A stretch of 46,724 nt of DNA from a virus, in IMG/VR virus record IMGVR_UViG_3300009597_000008, positions 1-46,724 of that record, one strand, 5' to 3'. Shown here in pieces: positions 1 to 9,572 of this stretch. Within the stretch, counting starts at the first letter, position 1, and every line of letters starts with the position of its first letter. Made by a program: the position numbers and the translations under genes. The notes beneath the pieces were generated by a model, which ran no database searches, was not told where the DNA came from, and saw only the letters and a list, made by a program, of their open reading frames with translations.

Positions 1-123
1 GTCCAAAGAGCTGGTGGAACTGACCGACCTCGAGGCCGTCCGTAAGGTAGCCGCCGTTCTGGGCGATGTTGTTCGCGACGACCGCGCGGATCCGCTTCCG
101 GCTCCCCGTCTCGACGTCCGTGA
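1..123. repeat. Terminal direct repeat, left copy (circular overlap)
   Basis: These 123 bases are identical to 46602-46724. The tail gene on the minus strand reads in frame through the junction when the two copies are merged, so this is best read as the overlap of a circular assembly. The unique genome length is then 46,601 bp. A true short terminal repeat cannot be excluded from sequence alone. Confidence 0.95.
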
Positions 124-703
124 GTTTCGACCCCTTGGTCGCGGTCGCGGGGTACGTGAAGACAGCCCCGGACTTCCCTTTGGCGCGAAAGCCCCCGTCC
201 TTCTGGGTGCCGCCGTAGAGTCCGGGTAGGAAGCCCGCGCCGTTGAAGGCGCGATCCTTCTGGACGGGGGCACCGATCTTCTCGATCTCGACGACCCAGT
301 CCTTGTCCTTCCGGTAGCCGTAGCACATGAACTTCTTTTGGTTGACGACGATGTCGGAGCGCTCGCCTCGCGTCCACGAGCCGTTCTCGTGGTCGGCGAT
401 GCCGCGGGCCGCCCACACCTTGTCCTTCCCCCCGTGGTCGAGGAAAACCCAGTTATCCGGCTCGAGGAAGCCGTTCGAGAACGCCGTACCGTCGAAGCCG
501 TACGCCGCGAGCGGGATGTTCGTCTTCTTGTCGATCGACGCGATCGCGACGCCGCGTGCCCCGTGGTAGCTCCTGCCAAGCTTGGCCAGCCGGTCGTTCG
601 TGGTCGGCTGCCCGGAGCAGTCCCAGAACGGAAGGTTGAGAAGGGCCAGCCCCCCGACGAAGGGATCGACCAGCCCGCCGCCAGGGGCTTGGACTCTGCT
701 CAT
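1..703 (-). CDS. Tail protein, N-terminal part of a junction-spanning gene
   Basis: This is the 5' portion of a gene that starts with ATG at 703 and continues through base 1 into 46601 and on to the stop at 45493. The full protein is 603 aa. The start overlaps the stop of the upstream 856-aa tail gene in an ATGA junction. The N-terminal ~235 residues are rich in Gly, Trp and Lys with no motif I can name. Position after the hub-like gene and before a fibre gene suggests a distal tail or baseplate part. The role is inferred from context only; the coding call is firm because the frame is open across the junction. Confidence 0.85.
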   Translation of the reverse strand, partial: MSRVQAPGGGLVDPFVGGLALLNLPFWDCSGQPTTNDRLAKLGRSYHGARGVAIASIDKKTNIPLAAYGFDGTAFSNGFLEPDNWVFLDHGGKDKVWAARGIADHENGSWTRGERSDIVVNQKKFMCYGYRKDKDWVVEIEKIGAPVQKDRAFNGAGFLPGLYGGTQKDGGFRAKGKSGAVFTYPATATKGSKLTDVETGSRKRIRAVVANNIAQNGGYLTDGLEVGQFHQLFG

Positions 704-3270
704 GTGCCCTCGACCTGCTTGGCCGCCGTGCGAGCCGGCCCGTCCTTGTCCAACAGCTTCGTCGTCTGAGCACGACCGGCCGGACCAGCCCACATCGGCG
801 AATGCGTCGCGACGTACGTGAAGGCGGTGCCTCCCTCCGGAGCCTTGGCCGGCCAGACGTACTGCACGGAGTTCACGCCGCGCTCGAGGACACACGGCTC
901 GAAGCCGTCGAGCTGGTTGACATGGCCGTCGAGGACGTCGGGGCCCTCGAGGATCGGCGCCGCCTTCTTTCGTGCCTGGTCGATGCAGTCCTGGAGGTTC
1001 ATGGGCTCGCCGTTGCCGCTGATGTACATCACTAGATCAGGGTCGCGGATCGGCTGCGCCTTGACCGCCGTGGGACGGTTCGCGCCCGCCCGTTCATAGG
1101 AGGCGCGGCCGTCCTTGCTGAAGATGATCGACGTGAAGTCGGAGGTTGCGTTGTCGTACACGGGGTGACCGAACGTGACGTGGACCGCACCGCCACCGAG
1201 GACCGTGAGCTGATCTCGATCGTAGACGACAGGCAGGTCGACGGTGCAGCAGACGTCCTTCGTGAAAGTCAGGATGCCGGTCGACGTCTCCAGGCTGTAT
1301 GCCGTCGAGGGGATCACCCCGTAAGGCAGCTGCCCGACCCCCTTCAGTCCACCGGTCACGGCCAGACGGATAAGGTCCTCGCCCCTCTGGGCCTCCAGGC
1401 GCTTGATCATCTCCTCGGAGTGCAGCTTGAAGCGTTCAGCCACCTCGAGCTGGATCTTCAGCCCGACCTCCAAGGCCTCCCTGGAGTGTCGGATCTTGGT
1501 GGCCCTGGCGAGAAGGTCTCGGCTGATCTTCCGATGATGCGCACCCTGACCGAGCGGATCGCCGACCACGCCCAGGAACGAGGTGGACAGGCGGGACATC
1601 AGGCCGGACTCGACGAACTCGGCCACGGCCGCCAGCCGGTCGGCTTGCAGGTTGTCCTCGTTCAGCAGCCTGATCCTGGACCGGATGAGGTTGATCGAGA
1701 GGTTGTGGTCGTTCAGGCAGATCCGCCAGCCGTTGATCACCCCGTCGTAGGCCTTCACGATCTGCGCGACGTCGGTAAAGATCGCCTCGCCCAGCATCGT
1801 GCCGCGGACTACAGGAGGCGCGAGGACGATCTTCCCCTGGTCGCCCTTGATCCTGCGCGCGCCCGGGACTGCCTCGCCGACTTGAGACTCCAAGAGCGGG
1901 ACGTTTCCGAGCGGCAGGAATGAGTGCGTCCGGACGCCCGCTTCGGTGAAGTACGGGGCCCCATTGCTATTCGTGGGGGCGTTGTCGAAGAGACCGATGG
2001 GCGCGTACATCCGGTAGGCCTGCTCTCGCATGATCTGGCGGCGGCCGAAGTGGAGCTCGTCCTCCTGGCGGCCGACCTTGAAACCACGAATTCCGCGACC
2101 GGTCCGGATGATCGTCTCGAGCACGTTGTCCGGCAGGTCCTCCTGGATCGGCGCCGGCGGCACGTCGTGGAAGTACTTTCCCGGAGTCTTGGCGGCCTGC
2201 CGGTTGACCCTGAAGATGTCATAGCCGTCCCACACTTTGGCGATGTCGTCCAGCATGTAGTACCGGCCGTCGAGGTCCCTGAACACCGCGACGTACCCGA
2301 GGGTTTCCTGCCGGATCAGGCGGCCTCCGATGACTTGCACGCACCCCGGTGAGTCGATGCGATTCACGGCCTTCTTCTCGTACGCAATGTGGTCGGCCTT
2401 CTTCTTCTTGTTGATCGTTGGCGCGACCTCGCCGGGCTCGAGGAAGTTCTCGTCGTTCCGCCGGCAGACGAGGTACGTCCCGTTCGGCTGCAACTTCGCG
2501 ACGAGGCCGTAGTTGTCGAGGACTCCCTGGAGGACCGTGGCGGCGTTCGATCCGATGTGGTCGATCTCCTCGGGCTCCGGGAGACTCTTGGGCAGGCTCG
2601 GAGGCATGAAGGTCACCGACGGGCCCCCGGGCAGCTGCGAGAAGAGGTACTGGATCACGTCCTTGAACGGCCAGGGCTCGCCCTCGAATTCTTCCCGCGT
2701 GCCGGTCGAGCCGCGCCCCAGGATCCGCCCCGGCTTCTTGACCGTCTTCGGGTCGTAATTCCCGTTCTCGAGACGGCAGTTGATGCGACCGATGATGAAG
2801 CCGTACCGACCGTAGAACTGCCGGATGTCGCAGAGGTCGATCCGGATCTCGCCTTCCTTGTGCTCGAGGACCTTGGCGAGGTTCTCCGACACCTCCTCGG
2901 CGTTCAGGACGAAGATCTCGTCGTATATGACCGTCCGAGTCGTCCCATCGTCCCACTTGGTCACCAGGATGAGCTGGCCGGAGATACCAAGTCCTGAGGT
3001 CGGGGTCTTGACCGGCTTGTGCTCCGCGCGCGAGCCGGGGCGCTTCCCGAACAGCTCCCACCAGTCGGAGATAACGAGTCCCCCCGGGATGTCGGCGCCG
3101 CCGTCGTCACCCGTCCAAGGAACGAGGGGTGAACGGAGCGCCAGGTTCTTCACGACCGAGTAGTCGATCACGACGGACCCGATCTCAGGCGACAGGCCGT
3201 CCGAGCGCTTCCAGACCACGCTCTTGACGGGGTATCCCTGGTAGGTCGCCGAGTTGATCGCCTTGCTCAT
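700..3270 (-). CDS. Tail hub/baseplate-like protein (856 aa)
   Basis: A large protein immediately before the fibre genes, where siphoviruses encode the tail-tip hub. I see no enzyme motif. The N-terminal half is beta-rich with many Tyr and Gly residues, and the region around residues 500-600 looks helical and charged. The ATG at 3270 overlaps the stop of the 342-aa gene by four bases (ATGA), which fixes the start. The hub or tail-tip role is inferred from size and order. It could instead be a minor tail protein carrying receptor-binding modules. Confidence 0.75.
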   Translation of the reverse strand: MSKAINSATYQGYPVKSVVWKRSDGLSPEIGSVVIDYSVVKNLALRSPLVPWTGDDGGADIPGGLVISDWWELFGKRPGSRAEHKPVKTPTSGLGISGQLILVTKWDDGTTRTVIYDEIFVLNAEEVSENLAKVLEHKEGEIRIDLCDIRQFYGRYGFIIGRINCRLENGNYDPKTVKKPGRILGRGSTGTREEFEGEPWPFKDVIQYLFSQLPGGPSVTFMPPSLPKSLPEPEEIDHIGSNAATVLQGVLDNYGLVAKLQPNGTYLVCRRNDENFLEPGEVAPTINKKKKADHIAYEKKAVNRIDSPGCVQVIGGRLIRQETLGYVAVFRDLDGRYYMLDDIAKVWDGYDIFRVNRQAAKTPGKYFHDVPPAPIQEDLPDNVLETIIRTGRGIRGFKVGRQEDELHFGRRQIMREQAYRMYAPIGLFDNAPTNSNGAPYFTEAGVRTHSFLPLGNVPLLESQVGEAVPGARRIKGDQGKIVLAPPVVRGTMLGEAIFTDVAQIVKAYDGVINGWRICLNDHNLSINLIRSRIRLLNEDNLQADRLAAVAEFVESGLMSRLSTSFLGVVGDPLGQGAHHRKISRDLLARATKIRHSREALEVGLKIQLEVAERFKLHSEEMIKRLEAQRGEDLIRLAVTGGLKGVGQLPYGVIPSTAYSLETSTGILTFTKDVCCTVDLPVVYDRDQLTVLGGGAVHVTFGHPVYDNATSDFTSIIFSKDGRASYERAGANRPTAVKAQPIRDPDLVMYISGNGEPMNLQDCIDQARKKAAPILEGPDVLDGHVNQLDGFEPCVLERGVNSVQYVWPAKAPEGGTAFTYVATHSPMWAGPAGRAQTTKLLDKDGPARTAAKQVEGT

Positions 3271-4295
3271 CTGTTGGCCATGGCTCCGTCAGCCGGCGGC
3301 TTCTCCTCGGTCTTTGTCCCGACGTGGTCGGAGTGGTTGGGGGCCGGCAGGTTCTTTCCGGTGTTGATGTAGATCTCGCAGAACTTGAGACCCACGATCC
3401 CGAGTCGCGCGTCTTCCTCGCTCATCACGAGCGGGAACTGCCCTTTAGGCTCCAGGCCCTCCTGCCGCGTGATGTCCTTGGTTTCCTTCCAGTGCGGCGC
3501 GGGCGCCGTGATGTTCTCCGTCTTCAGCCCGCGCTTGATGCCGTCGACGCGGATGATCTGAGCGTCCCGTCGCGCAAGGTGCAGGATGGGCTTCACTCGC
3601 TCGCCGGCCTGCGGGCTGATCTCCCACCAGTCCTTGCCGCCGACGATCAGGAAGTCCTCGGTGACGGCGCTGCGGTGAGTCGGTTCCCACGACCAGGTGG
3701 CCGCGAACGTGGGATCGGGATCGAAGCTGATCTGCTCCACCTGACGGACCGCGCCCTTGGGCTTGAACCGCATCACGCCCGCGCGGGCCTTCGAGATCGT
3801 TGAAGCCTTCCCGACGGCGCGCCAGATCTTCAACGTGACCTTGCCGCTCTCGTCCGTGGTCGTGGTCAGCTCGGTCCGGAGGTCGTGCAGGCCCGCGAAG
3901 TTCCCGCCGGCGAGCCGGACGAAGATGTCCATCCGGTAGACCCAGCGTGCGCCGGCGTTCCCGTCAGCCTCCTCGGTCTCGAAGTTCAGGATGGTGGGGC
4001 CGGCCACCGACGAGGACGGCGTCCACACGAACTTCTCGACGCCGTCGAGCTTGAATCTGAACGTGGCCGGCTGGAGCTGCAGCCGCGCGAGCTCCTGCAT
4101 GACCTTCAGTTCGTCGGCCACCGCGCTCGGGGGGGACTTCACGACCTGGGCGCGGAGCTCGAGGTAGACGTCGGTATACTCCACGACGCCGGCGGCCGTG
4201 ACTTGCCGGTTCATCCGGATGTTGAACATGTGGTTGGACTCGAGCGTCTTCGTGCCGCTCGACTGCTCGATCTCGATGGTCCAGCGAGCTGCCAT
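3267..4295 (-). CDS. Distal-tail-like structural protein (342 aa)
   Basis: The protein sits between the tape-measure candidate and the 856-aa hub-like protein, the usual place of the distal tail protein. It is predicted beta-rich with many short Trp- and Val-containing strands, and its last ~30 residues are Pro- and Lys-rich and probably disordered. The start ATG at 4295 shares one base with the upstream stop (TGATG). I recognise no family motif, so the function is positional. Confidence 0.7.
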   Translation of the reverse strand: MAARWTIEIEQSSGTKTLESNHMFNIRMNRQVTAAGVVEYTDVYLELRAQVVKSPPSAVADELKVMQELARLQLQPATFRFKLDGVEKFVWTPSSSVAGPTILNFETEEADGNAGARWVYRMDIFVRLAGGNFAGLHDLRTELTTTTDESGKVTLKIWRAVGKASTISKARAGVMRFKPKGAVRQVEQISFDPDPTFAATWSWEPTHRSAVTEDFLIVGGKDWWEISPQAGERVKPILHLARRDAQIIRVDGIKRGLKTENITAPAPHWKETKDITRQEGLEPKGQFPLVMSEEDARLGIVGLKFCEIYINTGKNLPAPNHSDHVGTKTEEKPPADGAMANR

Positions 4296-5125
4296 CAGTT
4301 CCCCAGGAGGTTGGAGGCCTCGAACTGGTCTTCACGACGTCGGAGATCCTGCGCCCCTACGATCACGCGCCGGACGTCCTCGTCGAATTTGTGCTTGAGA
4401 TCCAGTAGGGCGCCCGCGAGCCTTACTTCAGAGGCGGAGAGGAGGTCACGGATCTCCTTCCGGCTTTCGGCGATCGCCTTCCGGACTTCCTCGATCTGCT
4501 TGTCCTTGTCGGCCATCGACTTCACGAGCTCGGACAGGGTCGAGGTTATGAATCCCCCCACCGCTCCCGGGAGCCCGCCGAAGGCGCCGCCAGACACTGT
4601 CGAAAGCGTGATCCTCGAGAAGGCCCCGAGTGCACCCTCGTCGTCAGACGCGGGCATGACGAGCGAACTACCGAAGCCGGCCGCGATGCCAGCGCCAAAA
4701 CCTCTGAGGAGGCGCCTCGAGGACGTGACGGCGCCGCGCCTGGCCCCGCGGATCATTCCAGACTCGGTGAAGAAGCCGTCCGCCGTTTGCTGCCGGTTCT
4801 CGCGCACCGACTGCGCCAGGGAGTCCCGCCGACGCATGCGTTCCTCGGCCGCGCGAACCGCCGACCCGATCTCCTCGGCCTCGAAGCGGATCCGGTTCTT
4901 CTCGCGGATCATCGCCAGCTCGCGGGCCGCCTCCCGATCGCGGGAGATCTCCTTCGCCACCTCGCGCGCGAACCTGGTCTGCCGGTCCCCCGCGTAGTCC
5001 GACACGGACTGGCCGGGGCCCCAGGTCAGCTGGCCGGACCGGCTGATGGGCGAGCTCGGTGTGGACGCCAAGGCGGCGCCGCCGTCGAGCTTGACCGTCA
5101 GCTGGCTTTTGACTTCACCCGCCAT
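4295..5125 (-). CDS. Putative short tape-measure-like protein (276 aa)
   Basis: The architecture is: a flexible N-terminus (residues 1-45), a charged helical segment rich in Arg and Glu (about 45-115), a Gly/Ala-rich hydrophobic stretch (about 130-200), and a second charged coiled-coil-like segment (about 205-265). Charged helices flanking a hydrophobic middle, located after the tail-tube and chaperone-like genes and before the distal tail gene, match a tape measure. At 276 aa it is far shorter than usual (commonly over 600 aa). No other gene in the genome is a better candidate. RBS is GGAG 8 bases before ATG. Confidence 0.55.
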   Translation of the reverse strand: MAGEVKSQLTVKLDGGAALASTPSSPISRSGQLTWGPGQSVSDYAGDRQTRFAREVAKEISRDREAARELAMIREKNRIRFEAEEIGSAVRAAEERMRRRDSLAQSVRENRQQTADGFFTESGMIRGARRGAVTSSRRLLRGFGAGIAAGFGSSLVMPASDDEGALGAFSRITLSTVSGGAFGGLPGAVGGFITSTLSELVKSMADKDKQIEEVRKAIAESRKEIRDLLSASEVRLAGALLDLKHKFDEDVRRVIVGAQDLRRREDQFEASNLLGN

Positions 5126-5140
5126 GGGTTACTCCGCCGT

Positions 5141-5671
5141 TCAGGGGACCGTCTGGGTCTCGGGGGTGAGTCCGACCACCGGCGCTGCCGGCACCTCTTC
5201 GGACTCTTTATTGGGCGGTTCGCTCGCCGGTGGTTCCGTGGTTTTCGGCGGCGCCGGTGGATCGGTTTCTTTGGATTGCGGCGACCTCAGGGCCCGCTCG
5301 GCCGCCTCGTACGCGAACTTCGTGAGCACGTTCACGTACATGCCGAACTCGCGATCGATGTCCGCGGGCTCGAACATGAGGGCGATGCCGCGCGCCGCCA
5401 TGAGCTGCTCGTCCAGCGCGAGCTTCCATTCGTCCCTCAGGTCCTTCACTCGCTGGAGGGCACCGCGGTAGTCCGCCTGACCGGACTCGAAGCAGTCGTT
5501 CGCGCGCTTGAAGACCTGGCTGATCTCCTCGGCCACGTGGAGATCCCCGACGAGCCGGGTGATCTCCTCGGGATCCATCGGGATGAGGCGGAAGACCTTC
5601 GGGCCGTCGTCCGTGAGGTCGACCGTGACCTCCCGGTCCTTCGTCCACCGCCACGCGGGTCTCTTTTCCAT
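5141..5671 (-). CDS. Tail assembly chaperone-like protein (176 aa)
   Basis: Residues 1-125 look like a compact mostly helical domain; residues 126-176 are a Pro/Glu/Thr-rich disordered tail. Location directly upstream of the tape-measure candidate is where tail assembly chaperones (lambda G/GT type) lie. I found no convincing slippery heptamer that would give a frameshifted longer product, and the next gene begins after a 15-base gap. ATG at 5671 has a good AGGGGGA site. Function is inferred from position. Confidence 0.6.
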   Translation of the reverse strand: MEKRPAWRWTKDREVTVDLTDDGPKVFRLIPMDPEEITRLVGDLHVAEEISQVFKRANDCFESGQADYRGALQRVKDLRDEWKLALDEQLMAARGIALMFEPADIDREFGMYVNVLTKFAYEAAERALRSPQSKETDPPAPPKTTEPPASEPPNKESEEVPAAPVVGLTPETQTVP

Positions 5672-5695
5672 TTGTCCCCCTGATTCCTTGGTTTC

Positions 5696-6976
5696 CTACA
5701 CCGCCGCGTACGCGAAGTCGGGCGCGAGCGTGTCCGGGATCGTCTGACTCGGGTTCGTCGCCACGTTGAGCGACGCGCGCCAAACCTTCGCGATCTTGGT
5801 CGACATCACGCCCGCCTCGTCGTTCGTGATCGTCTTCGTCCACACGTCTCCCTCGCGCGGGACCTTCTGGTCGAACTTGATGTCGTTGTCCTCGTTTCCG
5901 ACCGACCCGAGCGCCGAGTGGGCGGCCGCGCGGTCAAACGTGAACGTGAAGTCGGAGACAGGCCCCGGGATGTTCACGACCTCCGAGCCGGAGATCGACT
6001 TGATGGGCTTGGAGCCGATGAAGTTCTCGGCCAGCGAGAGGTTCGCGCCGCGGAAGAGCTCGACCGTGAAGATGCCGTTCACGGTGTCGGACACCGTCAC
6101 GCGCTTGATGCGCATGTAGATGATGCCGTGGTCGGAGTCGTTGCCGCTCGGGTTGGTCCACGCGAAGCCGGAGATGATGTTGCCGCCGTCCCCGCTCTCG
6201 ACGAACGGACCGTACCGAAGCTGGAGCGTCACCCCCAGCGGACCGTCCTCGTAGTCCACGCCCGCGGCGGCCTCGCCCGTGACGAGGACGGTGTTGTCCC
6301 CCTCGATCGTCTCTTCGCCCGTCGGCAGCTTGTTGGTGAGGCGATTCTCGATGGAGAACACGGTGCGGCCGATCTCCTCGTTTGTGCAGTGGAGGACGAG
6401 GATGCCGTTCAGCGCGTGCGAGCGGCCGCCTCCGACCGTCTGCTCGGTGAGGACGCCACGATTGCCCGACGGCTGGGCCGTCAAGGCGCCGAGAACGACG
6501 CCGTTCGTCCGGATGCTCTCGCTGGCGGCCACCATGAACCGCTCGAGGTTCCCCAGGACCCCGCCCCGGCGGGTGACCGTCGTCTGGCCAGTCAGGCCGC
6601 GGAGGGCATCGTCGTACTCGTAGACGATGGCCCGCTCCTGGGAGATCGTCCCCTCGTCGAGGTCCATCCTCTTCCCGAGAAACGGGATGACGATGCCGTC
6701 GAGGGCCGACTCCTTCCAGCGGTTGTGGGTCGCTTCGTAGTCCGCCTCGTGCCCCTCTTCCAGAAAGGCCTTGGAGGCCGTCTCAGCCGCGTCCGGATCC
6801 TGGGACGCATTCGAGAAGATGTTGTTCAGGACCGACTTGAAGAACGGGTTGCCTGAGCCGGGCCAGCTGGCGTTGATTCGCCGGCAGTACTCCCACATCC
6901 GCCGCGCGCCCTCCCCAATCGAGAGCATGTTGCCCAGGATCAGGAAGTCCCCGGTGTCCGAGTAGTCGGGTGCCAT
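5696..6976 (-). CDS. Tail structural protein, unknown (426 aa)
   Basis: An unrecognised protein between the tail-tube candidate and the chaperone-like gene. The N-terminal ~140 residues are helical and charged; the rest is beta-rich with many Gly, Val and Thr residues, as in tube or sheath-like structural proteins. It could be a second tail-tube or tail-decorating protein, since it has roughly the same layout of strands as the neighbour and lies in the same unit. No enzyme motif is visible. Confidence 0.65.
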   Translation of the reverse strand: MAPDYSDTGDFLILGNMLSIGEGARRMWEYCRRINASWPGSGNPFFKSVLNNIFSNASQDPDAAETASKAFLEEGHEADYEATHNRWKESALDGIVIPFLGKRMDLDEGTISQERAIVYEYDDALRGLTGQTTVTRRGGVLGNLERFMVAASESIRTNGVVLGALTAQPSGNRGVLTEQTVGGGRSHALNGILVLHCTNEEIGRTVFSIENRLTNKLPTGEETIEGDNTVLVTGEAAAGVDYEDGPLGVTLQLRYGPFVESGDGGNIISGFAWTNPSGNDSDHGIIYMRIKRVTVSDTVNGIFTVELFRGANLSLAENFIGSKPIKSISGSEVVNIPGPVSDFTFTFDRAAAHSALGSVGNEDNDIKFDQKVPREGDVWTKTITNDEAGVMSTKIAKVWRASLNVATNPSQTIPDTLAPDFAYAAV

Positions 6977-6988
6977 GGTCGTTTCCCC

Positions 6989-7951
6989 TTACGTGATCGA
7001 GATCGTCGCCAGCTCGCCGGCGTCCAAGTGCGCCCGGCCGTCGGCGACGATCTCGCGCATGTCCTTGCCGTCGTGTCCCAGCTCTTCGAACTCGAAGTCG
7101 AGGTTGTTGAAGGTGACGGTCAGCGTCTTGGCCGGCGACTGCGCGAAGGCCGTGAACCGGAACTGCCGCATGGTCCCCGCGCGCGCGTCGGTGATGAGCG
7201 CCCACGTCTCGTCCGAGACCTCGGCGCGCACATGGACACGGACGTCCGTGGGTCCGGCCTTGACGACCGAGTAAAGGAGGTCCGCGTAGTCCCACTCGTG
7301 GGCCGCCGGCCGCTGGTTGAGCGTGATCTCGAGCTCGCGGATCCGGAGCGACACGTTAAGCCCTGCCGGATCGCGGACGAACGCCGCGGCGTTCACGGTC
7401 ACCGGATTCCGCTCCGGCGACCAGCTGGCTGGGAATGTCAGGCCGCCGCTGCCCTTCGCGTCCGGCAGGATCCTGCGCCCCATGTAGGTCGCGATCGCGA
7501 CCAGATACCCGCGTGGGAACTCCGCGCGCAGGACCAGCCGGGGCACCCAAGCGTCCTGGATCCGGACGACCTGGCCCACGTTACCGGCGGCAGCCCATTC
7601 GACCCACGCGAGCGTCAGCCACTCGTTGATCTGTGATGCCAGCGTGTACGCGCTGCCGACCTTCGGCCCCCAGTTGGACCGCAGGAGGAGGTCGAGCGCG
7701 TCCGGAGTCACGGCGGACACGATGCGCCCCAAGGGCCTGTCGCCGATGTTCGTCCGCTCCTCTGGCGCGGGCCCGACCGTCTCCGCCATCCAGGTGTCGT
7801 CCGTCTTCTTGGGCGACACGGGCATCTCCGTCGAATGCGTCCAGAAGACCGGACTCGAGGCGAACGCAGTCTGGGGCGTGCCGAGGGCAGCCTGCACGGC
7901 CGCCAGGAGGGCCACCTGCCGGCCGGTTCGGAGGTTCGTGGCGGTGACCAT
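6989..7951 (-). CDS. Tail tube (major tail) protein candidate (320 aa)
   Basis: Length, beta-rich composition and location after the tail-completion genes fit a major tail protein. The N-terminus has the Thr/Gly-Arg-Gln-Val pattern often seen at the start of tube proteins, and the C-terminal third has regular alternation of polar and hydrophobic residues. The start ATG shares one base with the preceding stop (TAATG). Family membership was not tested, so the assignment rests on order and composition. Confidence 0.65.
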   Translation of the reverse strand: MVTATNLRTGRQVALLAAVQAALGTPQTAFASSPVFWTHSTEMPVSPKKTDDTWMAETVGPAPEERTNIGDRPLGRIVSAVTPDALDLLLRSNWGPKVGSAYTLASQINEWLTLAWVEWAAAGNVGQVVRIQDAWVPRLVLRAEFPRGYLVAIATYMGRRILPDAKGSGGLTFPASWSPERNPVTVNAAAFVRDPAGLNVSLRIRELEITLNQRPAAHEWDYADLLYSVVKAGPTDVRVHVRAEVSDETWALITDARAGTMRQFRFTAFAQSPAKTLTVTFNNLDFEFEELGHDGKDMREIVADGRAHLDAGELATISIT

Positions 7952-8604
7952 TAGATCCCGCCCTCGGTATCAGGCCGGCGGTTGATGCGCAGCATGAACG
8001 GCAGCACTAGATTTGGGTCGGCCTCCACGCCCCCCGACGAAGGCACGGTGCCGTCGCCCTGGTCCCAGTACTCGATCCAGCCGTAGTAGGTCCCATCGGG
8101 CCAGTGGCTCTCGTACTGCGTGATCAGGAATGCGAGCTCGCCTTCCGAGAGATCGAACGCCTGCCAGGTGAAGGGAATGCCTAACGAGGCCTGCCCCAGC
8201 GGATCCCAGTTCGTCGGCGGCGTCGTGGCGCTGTAGCTGTAGATGGACGGCCACGCGTTGGAGTACCAGTACCACCACGGCTGGCTGTCCTGATACAGGA
8301 TCCCGCCGGACACTTGGAAGCGAGTACCTGAAGGGTCCTGATAGGCGACCCCGAGCCGCGACGCGTTGTCCGGATACGGCGGGATGACCTTGCGAATCAT
8401 CGCGAACGCGATCGGGTCGCGTAGCTTGCGTTTCACCGTCAGCCGCATCGTGGGCTGGTAGACCTGCGGTCCGGACGTCACCGCCACACCGATCAGGTTC
8501 ACCGGCAGGTTGCGGTTCGACTCGTCCTGGAAGGCCGGCAGCCGGAAGAGGAGCATCTGCTCCGTGCGCTGCGTGATCTCCTTGGTTTCGAGCGAGGTGA
8601 CCAT
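7951..8604 (-). CDS. Unknown tail-region protein (217 aa)
   Basis: A Tyr/Trp/Pro-rich protein with a cluster of aromatic residues at about 105-145, where tryptophan and tyrosine make up a large share of the sequence. It lies between tail-completion genes and the tail-tube candidate. One-base start/stop overlaps on both sides (TAATG) indicate translational coupling. I do not recognise the family; a structural or stopper-like role is possible. Confidence 0.6.
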   Translation of the reverse strand: MVTSLETKEITQRTEQMLLFRLPAFQDESNRNLPVNLIGVAVTSGPQVYQPTMRLTVKRKLRDPIAFAMIRKVIPPYPDNASRLGVAYQDPSGTRFQVSGGILYQDSQPWWYWYSNAWPSIYSYSATTPPTNWDPLGQASLGIPFTWQAFDLSEGELAFLITQYESHWPDGTYYGWIEYWDQGDGTVPSSGGVEADPNLVLPFMLRINRRPDTEGGI

Positions 8605-9089
8605 TACGCGTACCTCCTCGCTTCGATCGAGAGGCCGAGGACAGCCTCGTAGACCATCTGGCCGGCGGTGCGCGCGCGATCGCGGATCTGGCGGGGATAG
8701 GGCCCCTCCATGCTCACGCTCGTGGGCGTGAAGAGTGAGACCCCGAAGACCGCCGGGTTGTCGGCCAGGGCGTCCACGACGGCCCGCGCCTTTATGCGGG
8801 CTTCCTTCTGCCAGTCCGCGTTGTTCGTCCGGATCGACCAGTAGCGGATCGCGATCTGGTAGACGTCGTAGCCCTCACCGACGCCCTTGCCCTCGAACGG
8901 CGCCGTGGGGACGTTGAAGATGACCCAGAGGTCCATCGAGGCCGCGAGGTAGTTGTTCACCTTCAGCCACTCGACGTCGTCCTCGAGCGTGTGATCGCGC
9001 TTGAGGACCGTGCCGATCGAGCCGATCGCGCTGACAACGCCGTGGACGGCGTCGATCGCGGTCTCGAGGCTGGGGACGGCTGCGACCAC
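8604..9089 (-). CDS. Tail terminator/completion-like protein (161 aa)
   Basis: The size, the mixed alpha/beta pattern and the position just before the tail-tube region fit tail terminator or neck proteins (lambda U or gp17-like). The stop shares a base with the next start. No diagnostic motif is visible; this is a positional call. Confidence 0.55.
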   Translation of the reverse strand: MVAAVPSLETAIDAVHGVVSAIGSIGTVLKRDHTLEDDVEWLKVNNYLAASMDLWVIFNVPTAPFEGKGVGEGYDVYQIAIRYWSIRTNNADWQKEARIKARAVVDALADNPAVFGVSLFTPTSVSMEGPYPRQIRDRARTAGQMVYEAVLGLSIEARRYA

Positions 9090-9572
9090 CTAGATCTCCT
9101 TCGTGGCGAACGAATTCGCCAACTCCGTCCGGTAGAGGATCGAGCAGGACACGACTCCCGTCTGGGGGGCGTCCGGATCCTCGATCTCATGCTTCATCGA
9201 GCCCGAGATCCACGAGCGGCGCGCGAGGAAGACGCCGCCGCCGGCATCCCACCGCTCGTTCGACATGACCAGGTCCTGGACGTCCGCCATGAGGTCGCTG
9301 AGCGCCTCGTCCGTGGCGTCCGGCGTCACGGCGCAGATGAGCTCGAGGATCATCTCCACTTCCTGCGCGTCGCGGATGAGCGGGTCCTTCTTGGAGTCGA
9401 TGTGCCGGATCTGGACGCCTGGCACCTCGCTTGGCTTGAACTCCATGACCGGCTTTTCCTGGCTCGCACGGGTGACCGTCACGACTGTGACCTCGTCTCC
9501 GGCCCCGACGGCGATCGCCGAGAGCTCGGCATCGAGCAGGTCGAGGATCCGTTCCTCGATCGAGGTGGCCAT
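9090..9572 (-). CDS. Tail completion-like protein (160 aa)
   Basis: The reading frame stays open well upstream, but ATG at 9572 is chosen because it shares a base with the stop of the 185-aa gene (TGATG), the pattern used throughout this operon. The protein starts with a short amphipathic helix and continues as mixed alpha/beta, as in small neck and tail-terminator proteins. Its partner downstream (8604-9089) is the same size, so the two may share the connector and terminator roles. Confidence 0.6.
   Translation of the reverse strand: MATSIEERILDLLDAELSAIAVGAGDEVTVVTVTRASQEKPVMEFKPSEVPGVQIRHIDSKKDPLIRDAQEVEMILELICAVTPDATDEALSDLMADVQDLVMSNERWDAGGGVFLARRSWISGSMKHEIEDPDAPQTGVVSCSILYRTELANSFATKEI

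Noticed and set aside
1-123. True packaging terminal repeat (T7-like)
   Set aside because: The repeat splits a gene in frame and its length fits an assembly overlap; lambda-type terminase would not predict a short terminal repeat.
5126-5200. Programmed -1 frameshift joining the chaperone-like gene to a longer product
   Set aside because: No X-XXY-YYZ slippery heptamer with a downstream structure could be found; the next gene has its own start.
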